This document shows, one piece after another, positions 47,366-53,278 of a stretch of DNA of 53,278 bases. The notes beneath the pieces are model-generated. The model had not been told where the DNA came from. It saw only the letters and a list, made by a program, of their open reading frames with translations, and made no database searches. Origin of the DNA: Pseudoxanthomonas suwonensis. GTDB taxonomy: Bacteria; Pseudomonadota; Gammaproteobacteria; Xanthomonadales; Xanthomonadaceae. Within the stretch, counting starts at the first letter, position 1, and each line of letters opens with the position of its first letter. The DNA lies in NCBI RefSeq assembly GCF_010093235.1, contig NZ_PDWP01000027.1:1-53278 (forward strand). Direction: 5' to 3'. The position numbers and the translations under genes were made by a program.

Positions 47366-48115
47366 TCAGCAGCCCCGGTTCCAGGACAGCTCGTAGGCGC
47401 GGCGCAGGCGCGAGAAGTCCTTCTCGACCTCGTCCACGCTGCGCTGCCCGCGCAGCTTCAGCAGCGAACGTTGCAGCCGGCGCAGGTTGGCCTCGCGCCA
47501 GCCGGTGGCCGGGATGCGCATGCGGCCGCGGTCGAAATCGATCAGCCAGCCGCGGCCGTTGCCGTCGAACAGGATGTTGTGCGCGTTGAGGTCGGCATGC
47601 TCCAGGCCCTCGCGGTGGAAGCGCGCGATCAGGCGCCCGGTCTCCTCCCACGGCGCCCCGCTGCCGGCCACCTGGGCGCGATCGGCCAGCGAGCGCACGC
47701 CTTCCAGCCGCTCCAGCAGGATCGCTGCGCGGTAGAAGGGCCCATGCCGCAGGTAGGAGGCCGCGAGCGGCCGCGGCACCGGCAGGCCGCGGCCCAGCAG
47801 CACGCGCATCAGCCGGAATTCGGCGAAGCTGCGGGTGCGGGCGGCGCCGCGCCAGACGTAGCGGTCGCGGCTGACGCTGGCGGCCAGCCCGCCGCGCAGG
47901 TAATGGCGCAGCACGCAGGGACCGAACGGCGCATCCACGAACCAGGCGCTGCCACGCCCGCCGGAATCCACCGGACGCGCGCGTTCGCCCCAGGACGCGG
48001 GCACGAACAGGTCCGGTCCGGCTTGCCGCAACCGTTCACGGTCGAACAGAATGGCGCCATAACCGCTGCCGGCGCGGTATGGCGACAAGGCTTCGTTAGC
48101 GTCGAACGCGACCAT
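47366..48115 (-). CDS. kdkA: 3-deoxy-D-manno-octulosonate (Kdo) kinase
   Basis: KdkA phosphorylates Kdo in lipopolysaccharide inner core. The 249 residues of this kinase-like protein contain the catalytic loop [12 protein letters not shown] (D175) and the metal-binding DFD (193-195), typical of the WaaP/KdkA group. The N-terminus [20 protein letters not shown] matches the family. It is divergent from the GT9 gene by only 30 bases and leads an operon that continues into the molybdopterin genes. Confidence 0.88.
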   Translation of the reverse strand: MVAFDANEALSPYRAGSGYGAILFDRERLRQAGPDLFVPASWGERARPVDSGGRGSAWFVDAPFGPCVLRHYLRGGLAASVSRDRYVWRGAARTRSFAEFRLMRVLLGRGLPVPRPLAASYLRHGPFYRAAILLERLEGVRSLADRAQVAGSGAPWEETGRLIARFHREGLEHADLNAHNILFDGNGRGWLIDFDRGRMRIPATGWREANLRRLQRSLLKLRGQRSVDEVEKDFSRLRRAYELSWNRGC

Positions 48116-48145
48116 CCTCGCGAGTCTAACAACACCCCGAGACCG

Positions 48146-49201
48146 ATGCGTCCCTCGATCTGCCTGCTGCGCCTGTCCGCCCTGGGCGACGTCACCCATG
48201 TGGTCCCCCTGGTGCGCACCCTGCAGCGCGCCTGGCCGGGCCTGCACCTGCACTGGATCATCGATCCGGCCGGCCAGCGCCTGCTCGATGGGCTGGAGGG
48301 CGTCACCTTCCACGTCTACAACAAGAAGAGCGGCCTGGCCGGGATGCGCGCCCTCCGGCGCCAGCTTCCGCCGGAGCGGTTCGAGGTGCTGCTGCAGCTG
48401 CAGGTGGCCGCGCGCGCCAACCTGCTGTCGGCCTTCGTGCCGGCGCGGCGCCGGGTGGGCTACGACCGCTCCCGCTCCAAGGACCTGCACGGGCTGTTCA
48501 TCAACGAACGCATCCCGGACCGCCCCGGCATCCACGTACTGGACGCCATCGGCAGCTTCTGCGAGCCGCTGGGCCTGGTCCAGGACAGGGTCGAGTGGAA
48601 CCTGCCGGTGCCGGCCGAGGCGCATGAATGGGCGGCGGCGCAGTGGCCGGACGACGGTGCTCCGGTACTGATGATCTCGCCCTGCTCCAGCCACCAGCGC
48701 CGCAACTGGTACCCCGACCGCTACGCGGCCCTGGCCGACCACGCCGCCTCGCACGGCTGGCGGGTGGTGCTGTGCGGCGGCCGCAGCGAGCTGGAGCGCA
48801 GCACTGCCGATGCCATCGTCGCGGCCATGCGCAGCCCGGTGCTGGACCTGGTCGGCAAGGACACCCTCAAGCAGCTGCCGGCCCTGCTGGCGCGCGCCGA
48901 CCTGCTGGCCACCCCGGACTCCGGACCGATGCACATCGCCAATGCCATGGGCACGAAGGTGCTGGGCCTGCATGCGGCCAGCAACCCGGCGCGCAGCGGC
49001 CCCTACTCCGACCGCCGCTACTGCGTGGACCGCTACGACGACGCGGCACGCAAGTACCTGGGCAAGCCTGCCTCGGCCCTCAAGTGGGGCACCAAGATCG
49101 AGCACGACGGGGTGATGGAACTGATCACGGTGCAGGACGCCATCGAGGCCTTCGAGCGCTACCGCGCCGACCATGCCGCTGAGCGGACGCCCCAGGCGTG
49201 A
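48146..49201 (+). CDS. GT9 heptosyltransferase-like glycosyltransferase
   Basis: This 351-residue GT9 (WaaC/WaaF-type) transferase is predicted to act on LPS core. It begins [27 protein letters not shown] and contains [24 protein letters not shown] and the donor-site block [26 protein letters not shown] (quoted as [16 protein letters not shown]). The neighbouring Kdo kinase supports a lipopolysaccharide-core role. Sugar specificity is not readable. Its stop overlaps the ATG of the next gene (TGATG). Confidence 0.9.
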   Translation: MRPSICLLRLSALGDVTHVVPLVRTLQRAWPGLHLHWIIDPAGQRLLDGLEGVTFHVYNKKSGLAGMRALRRQLPPERFEVLLQLQVAARANLLSAFVPARRRVGYDRSRSKDLHGLFINERIPDRPGIHVLDAIGSFCEPLGLVQDRVEWNLPVPAEAHEWAAAQWPDDGAPVLMISPCSSHQRRNWYPDRYAALADHAASHGWRVVLCGGRSELERSTADAIVAAMRSPVLDLVGKDTLKQLPALLARADLLATPDSGPMHIANAMGTKVLGLHAASNPARSGPYSDRRYCVDRYDDAARKYLGKPASALKWGTKIEHDGVMELITVQDAIEAFERYRADHAAERTPQA

Positions 49202-52200
49202 TGCGCGGGGCCGACGACCCACGGTTGCCGGCCCCCGCCCTGCCCGCCGCGGCGGTGCTGGGCCTGTTCCTGGTTTCCGGCTTCGCCGGTCTGGTCTACC
49301 AGTCGCTGTGGTCGCACTACCTCGGCCTGGTCCTGGGGCACGCTGCCTACGCGCAAAGCCTGGTGCTGGCGATCTTCATGGGCGGCATGGCCCTGGGCGC
49401 CTGGGGCGCGGCGCGGCTGGGCCTGCGCTGGCGCCGGCTGGTGCTGGCCTATGCCGTGGCCGAAGCGGCGATCGGCGCGCTGGGACTGGCCTTCCATCCG
49501 GCGTTCACCGGCTACACCCGGCTGTCGGAGGGCGTGCTCGCCGCCCTGGGCGACGGCCTGGCCGCGCAGCTGTATCCGTGGCTGACGGCGACGCTGCTGA
49601 TCCTGCCGGCCTGCATCCTGCTCGGCGCGACCTTCCCGCTGCTGAGCGCCGGCTGGATCCGCGCCCGCCAGGGCCAGGACGCGCGCGTGCTGGGCGGGCT
49701 GTACTTCGCCAACAGCCTGGGAGCGGCCGCGGGTGCGCTGGCCGCCACCTTCCTGCTGCTGCCACGACTGGGGATGCCCGGCGCCCTGGCCGCGGCCGGC
49801 ATCGCCAACCTGCTGGTGGCGGCAGTGGCCGCGTGGCTGGCACGCGGCGAAGGCGCGGATGCGTCGCCGGTCGCGGCACCTTCGCCCCCCGCCTCCACGC
49901 CGCCCCCCGCGCATGCGCCGATGCTGCGCGCGGTGCTCTGGGCGGGCCTGCTGTCCGGCGCGTGTTCGTTCGTCTACGAGATCGGCTGGATCCGCCTGCT
50001 GAACCAGGCCCTGGGCACCACCGTGCACAGCTTCGAGCTGATGCTGGCCTCGTTCCTGCTGGGCCTGGCCGGTGGTGGCGCCTGGGTGCACCGCCGTGGC
50101 GCGCGGCTGGACGATCCACTGCGTACCGCCGGGCATGCCCAGGTCGCCATGGGCGTGGCCGCACTGCTGTCGCTGCTGGCGTTCGCGCAATCGTTCGACT
50201 GGACCGCGGCACTGGTGCAGGCGCTGTCGCGCACCGACGGCGGCTACCACCTGTTCCTGCTCGGCAGCGCCGGCGTGGCGATGGCGGTGATGCTGCCGGC
50301 GGCATTCTTCGCCGGTACTACCCTGCCCCTTTTCACCCTGGCCCTGCTGCGCGGCGGCGGCGGCGAGGCCTCGATCGGCCGGCTGTACGCGGCCAACACG
50401 CTGGGCGCCATCGCCGGCGTGCTGCTGGCCACGCATGTACTGCTGCCGCTGCTGGGCGTGCGCCCTGGCCTGATGCTGGCGGCGGCCGGCGACATCGCCA
50501 TCGGCTTCTGGCTGCTTGCCCACGCACGGGGCGAACCGCAGCCGCGCCGCGTGGCCCTGCTGGCGGGCACCGCGGCTGCCGCGCTGCTGCGGGCCATCGC
50601 CTGGGGCAGCCCGGATCCGCGCGCCCAGCTGTCCGGTCCGTTCCGGACCGGCTACGCTCGGCTGGACGATTCGCTGGAAGTGGCGTTCCTGCGCGACGGC
50701 AAGACCGCCACCCTCGGCGTGGTCCGCTCGCCCGCGAGCGGCACGATGTCGCTGCTGACCAACGGCAAGTCCGCCGGGGCGATGGCCGCCAGCCTCGATC
50801 GTCCGCCAGGCGGCGACGAGCTGACCATGGTCACCCTCGGCGCGCTGCCATTGGCGCTGCATCCGCAGCCGCGCCAGGTCGGGGTCATCGGCTGGGGGCT
50901 GGGCCTGTCGACGCATACGCTGCTGGGCAGCGGGCGCGTGCAGCGGGTAGAGACCGTGGAGATCGAACCGCTGGTGCACCGCGCCGGTGCGCAGCTGTTC
51001 GCGCCGCGCATCGGACGCGCCCTGGAAGATCCGCGCTCGCAGGTGCACTTCGACGATGCACGCCGGTTCTACGCCAGCGGCCGGCGCAGCTACGACGTGA
51101 TCGTGTCCGAGCCGTCCAACCCCTGGGTCAGCGGCGTGGCCGGGCTGTTCACCACCGAGTTCTACCGTTTCCTGCACGGCCACCTGGCCGCGGACGGACT
51201 GCTGGTGCAGTGGCTGCAGACCTACGAGATCGACGATGCGTTGCTGGCGTCGATCCTGGCCGCGCTGCTGGAGAACTTCGAGGACGCGGAGGTCTACCTG
51301 GCGCAGGACAACGACCTGGTGGTGGTCGCCTGCCGCAGCGCATGTCCGGTGCCGCAGGCCGGCCGCCTGGGCGACACCGCCGCGCTGGCGCGCGAGACGG
51401 CCCGGGTCGGCCTCGATGGCGATGCCGCGCTGGCCCTGCGCCGGCTCGGTGGGCGTGCGCTGCTGCAGACCTACGTGCGCGCCCTGCATGCCGAGCCGCA
51501 CAGCGACTTCCATCCGAGGGTGTCGCTGCAGGGCCCGCGTACCCGCTTCCGCGCCGACCACGCCGACACCCTGCAGCGCATGGCGGACAACGGCCTGCCC
51601 GTGCTCGACCTGATGGAGGGGCGGCTGCCTCCTGCGGGCGGCGAGGAGGTCGCGGCGCTGCGCGGACACAGCCTGCTGCTGGCGCGCCAGCGCGCGCTGT
51701 CCCTGGTCCAGGCCATGTCCGGGCAGGCGCGCGCGACCGGGCTGCCCCTGCGCCAGCACGAGCTGGCCGCCGCCGAAAGCGAGCTGCAGGCCCTGCTGGG
51801 CATGTCGGGCGCACCGGTCACCGACCTGGCCACGTGGACGCGCAGCGTCGCCACGGTGGCCGCGGCGACGCTGGGCCCCCTTCCGCCTGCGGACCTGGAG
51901 CGCGCATGGATCGCGCCGGCCTGGATCGACCGCAACGCCCAGCCCGCCTCGGTGCGTGCGGTGCTGGACCTGTACGCGGCCGCGGCCGCGCGCGATGCCG
52001 GGGCGATGCTGCGCCTGGGCGAGGCGCTGCTGCAGCGCCCGGAGGCTTATCCGCTGGAACTGCAGGAGCAGGCCCTGGTCCTGGCCCAGCTCGGTGCGCT
52101 GGGCTCAGGCCGGCCCGCGGAAGTGGAACGCCTGCACCAGGGCTACGGCGTGGCCCTGCCCCACGGCGACAGGCTGCGCATGGTGCGGCACATGATCCGC

Positions 52201-52260
52201 ATCCGCGCGCTCGAACAGGCGGAAGCGCGCAGGCCTCAGGGCGCGGCGCCGGTCCGGTAG
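49201..52260 (+). CDS. Membrane-fused spermidine-synthase-like protein
   Basis: This 1019-residue protein has about twelve to fourteen transmembrane helices in two MFS-like halves (about 15-220 and 240-460). A SAM-dependent spermidine-synthase-like domain follows (about 480-720), with the glycine loop [14 protein letters not shown], the acidic [16 protein letters not shown] and [20 protein letters not shown] long C-terminal helical tail (about 780-1019) has no recognised domain. Family members with this fusion exist, but most have no assigned activity. The gatekeeper aspartates of true spermidine synthase are not evident, so aminopropyl transfer is doubtful. A GTG three bases upstream could be the start. 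It is coupled to the GT9 gene. Confidence 0.82.
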   Translation: MRGADDPRLPAPALPAAAVLGLFLVSGFAGLVYQSLWSHYLGLVLGHAAYAQSLVLAIFMGGMALGAWGAARLGLRWRRLVLAYAVAEAAIGALGLAFHPAFTGYTRLSEGVLAALGDGLAAQLYPWLTATLLILPACILLGATFPLLSAGWIRARQGQDARVLGGLYFANSLGAAAGALAATFLLLPRLGMPGALAAAGIANLLVAAVAAWLARGEGADASPVAAPSPPASTPPPAHAPMLRAVLWAGLLSGACSFVYEIGWIRLLNQALGTTVHSFELMLASFLLGLAGGGAWVHRRGARLDDPLRTAGHAQVAMGVAALLSLLAFAQSFDWTAALVQALSRTDGGYHLFLLGSAGVAMAVMLPAAFFAGTTLPLFTLALLRGGGGEASIGRLYAANTLGAIAGVLLATHVLLPLLGVRPGLMLAAAGDIAIGFWLLAHARGEPQPRRVALLAGTAAAALLRAIAWGSPDPRAQLSGPFRTGYARLDDSLEVAFLRDGKTATLGVVRSPASGTMSLLTNGKSAGAMAASLDRPPGGDELTMVTLGALPLALHPQPRQVGVIGWGLGLSTHTLLGSGRVQRVETVEIEPLVHRAGAQLFAPRIGRALEDPRSQVHFDDARRFYASGRRSYDVIVSEPSNPWVSGVAGLFTTEFYRFLHGHLAADGLLVQWLQTYEIDDALLASILAALLENFEDAEVYLAQDNDLVVVACRSACPVPQAGRLGDTAALARETARVGLDGDAALALRRLGGRALLQTYVRALHAEPHSDFHPRVSLQGPRTRFRADHADTLQRMADNGLPVLDLMEGRLPPAGGEEVAALRGHSLLLARQRALSLVQAMSGQARATGLPLRQHELAAAESELQALLGMSGAPVTDLATWTRSVATVAAATLGPLPPADLERAWIAPAWIDRNAQPASVRAVLDLYAAAAARDAGAMLRLGEALLQRPEAYPLELQEQALVLAQLGALGSGRPAEVERLHQGYGVALPHGDRLRMVRHMIRIRALEQAEARRPQGAAPVR

Positions 52261-52643
52261 TCCTGGTAGGACTTCTCCTCGACATAGGCCGAGCCCAGGG
52301 CGAGGTTGATCTCCTTCTTCACCCGCGCGCGCTCGTCGTTCTCGAAGTACACGCTGCGGGCCAGGCGCACGAACTCCTCGTCGAACTCCTGCGCGCGCTC
52401 CTTCAGGCGGATCTCGTCCTCGATGTCCCACAGCCGCTCGTTGACCGCCTTGAGCCTGGCACGCAGCTGGGCGATATCGCGGTTGGCTGCCGGATGCGCC
52501 ATCCAGGTCTGTTCCAGCGCCGAAAGCTCCTTGCGCACGTTGGCCAGCTTGGCCTCGTCGGTCATGCGTTCGGACTTGATCTGCAGGATCGCGATCTTGT
52601 CCAGCAGTTCGCCAAAGGAGACGGGGACGAGGATTTCGGACAT
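52236..52643 (-). CDS. DUF6165 family protein
   Basis: This 135-residue, charged, mainly helical protein (MSEILVPVSFGELLDKIAILQIKSERMTD, quoted as MSEILVPVSFGELLDKIAI) belongs to the DUF6165 family of Xanthomonadaceae and relatives, often near LPS genes. The central region (RAQEFDEEFVRLARSVYFENDERARVKKEI, in part RAQEFDEEFVRLARSVYFEN) is coiled-coil-like. Function is unknown. It is convergent with the spermidine-synthase-like gene, overlapping it by 25 bases. Confidence 0.8.
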   Translation of the reverse strand: MSEILVPVSFGELLDKIAILQIKSERMTDEAKLANVRKELSALEQTWMAHPAANRDIAQLRARLKAVNERLWDIEDEIRLKERAQEFDEEFVRLARSVYFENDERARVKKEINLALGSAYVEEKSYQDYRTGAAP

Positions 52644-52797
52644 GGGAACAGCCAACCTTCTGGAAAGGCGCAAGTCTAGCGCCTGGGGAGCGGGAAGGCT
52701 GGAGCTTCCGTCGTGACCGGAGCCGGGTCCGGGTAACAGCCGGATGCCGGAGGGCCTCATTGGCGGCGTATCGGAACATGGGGTTCCAGGCGCCTTG

Positions 52798-52831
52798 CCC
52801 CAGATGCGGCCTGCGGCCTTGTCCGGGCTAC
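52798..52831 (-). repeat. Single GTAG REP palindrome
   Basis: On the minus strand this reads GTAGCCCGGACAAGGCCGCA and continues to CATCTGGGG. It is the same element as the first palindrome of each unit at 38164-38896, with three or four substitutions. It shows that the REP family is dispersed and not confined to the tandem array. Confidence 0.85.
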
Positions 52832-53092
52832 GGATGCCCCCTCCCGTCGGGAGAGGGGGAGAGTGGACGCCGGCGAAGACAGGTTCCACGTCCGCGGGCA
52901 TGAGGGCCCGCGTCCCCGTCCTGGGGGCGGATGGATACGACGCCGCTTGCTCGAAAGGTGCGGGCCATCCAGCGGCCGCGTGGAGTCCTGGCGTCATACG
53001 GAGAGAGGGGATTCACTCGGCCCTGCGGGCGGCTTCTCCGTGCAAACCGATGCGCGGTCTGTGACGGGGCACAGCGCGCCTCGCGCCACCGG

Positions 53093-53133
53093 CTTCGCGG
53101 GTGGTCGAGCCGGGGCGAACCAGGCCCCCCCTC
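53093..53133 (+). repeat. Degenerate tRNA-Ser-type repeat copy
   Basis: TTCGCGGGTGGTCGAGCCGG followed by GGCGAACCAGGCCCCCCCTC matches, with a few changes, the minus-strand sequence of the fragments at 42365-42493 (TTCGCGGGTGGTCGAACCG and GGCGAACCAGGACCCCTC). The tRNA acceptor end itself is lost here. Confidence 0.7.
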
Positions 53134-53278
53134 ACCGGATGCAAATAAAAAGGTTCTTCTCCCAACTAAGGGGAGAGAGGCACACGGCCGACCCGGCAGA
53201 CTTGCTGGTGTCGAAGCAACAAACTGGGGCCGGCCGTGGCCGAGTTGGATTGTATGTCCCCGCTGGGAGGCTGGGCGG

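Larger units (their letters stand above)
52644..53278. other. Right end of window: no credible gene
   Basis: The 635 bases after the DUF6165 gene hold a REP palindrome, a CCCTCCC-GTC-GGGAGAGGG hairpin near 52839-52860 and the degenerate repeat at 53093. Small open frames here have no recognisable product. The last ~140 bases change character (ATGCAAATAAAAAGG, lower GC), so a gene may begin beyond the window, or the contig end may be unreliable, as the left end is. Confidence 0.6.

Noticed and set aside
52744-53064. 106-residue open frame at the right end
   Set aside because: No recognisable product, no ribosome-binding site, and it crosses a REP palindrome and hairpins.

Overview
The window is a GC-rich chromosomal segment from a gammaproteobacterium. 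It looks like a member of the Xanthomonadaceae/Lysobacteraceae (Lysobacter, Luteimonas or Pseudoxanthomonas type). The reasons are the very high GC content, the gene orders (lepA-lepB-DUF4845-rnc-era-recO; yceD-rpmF-fabH-D-G-acpP-fabF-pabB-mltG-tmk-holB-pilZ; dnaX-ybaB-recR), a Kdo kinase of the KdkA type, and GTAG-headed REP palindromes of the kind known from Stenotrophomonas and relatives. This assignment is inferred from content; no search was run.

Layout. Bases 1-157 are not genomic: they hold one exact and one error-containing copy of the Nextera read-2 transposase adapter. Then follow xseA, a GT4 glycosyltransferase and a PAP2 phosphatase (+ strand). A long minus-strand block carries lepA, lepB, DUF4845, rnc, era, recO, a GNAT protein and a nitrilase-family hydrolase. 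Upstream of it is an envelope-stress block, rpoE-rseA-degP/mucD, with a candidate sigma-E autoregulatory promoter. A fadB-like beta-oxidation gene diverges from rpoE. Next comes the fatty-acid synthesis supercluster, read on the minus strand from yceD (27.7 kb) down to pilZ and a secreted mutarotase-fold-like protein (16.3 kb).

From 28.4 to 33.2 kb lie two polytopic membrane proteins flanking a GT2 polyprenyl-phosphate-type glycosyltransferase. From 33.2 to 37.7 kb lie a moxR-DUF58-transglutaminase (TgpA-type) operon and an Slp-family lipoprotein. A HIT protein, a four-unit tandem REP array, recR, ybaB and dnaX follow. A short RNA-gene zone (42.1-43.3 kb) holds tRNA-Ser(GGA) and the 4.5S SRP RNA (ffs), and both are surrounded by duplicated fragments of themselves. 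The last 10 kb hold a minus-strand operon kdkA-MBL hydrolase-moaA-moaC-moaD-moaE-beta-propeller, then a divergent GT9 heptosyltransferase-like gene overlapping a 1019-aa membrane-spermidine-synthase-like gene, and a DUF6165 gene. The final ~600 bases are repeats without a credible gene.

The window is mostly housekeeping (replication, fatty acids, molybdopterin, translation, envelope). I did not find a convincing new defence or metabolic system. The most interesting points are the partial tandem duplication of the SRP RNA gene, the tRNA-Ser-derived repeat family, the 189-bp REP-pair array, loss of the fabF stop codon so that it reads 133 bases into pabB, two single-base frameshifts (maf, moxR) that may be sequence errors given the adapter remnants, and a PAP2 phosphatase lacking its C2-motif histidine.
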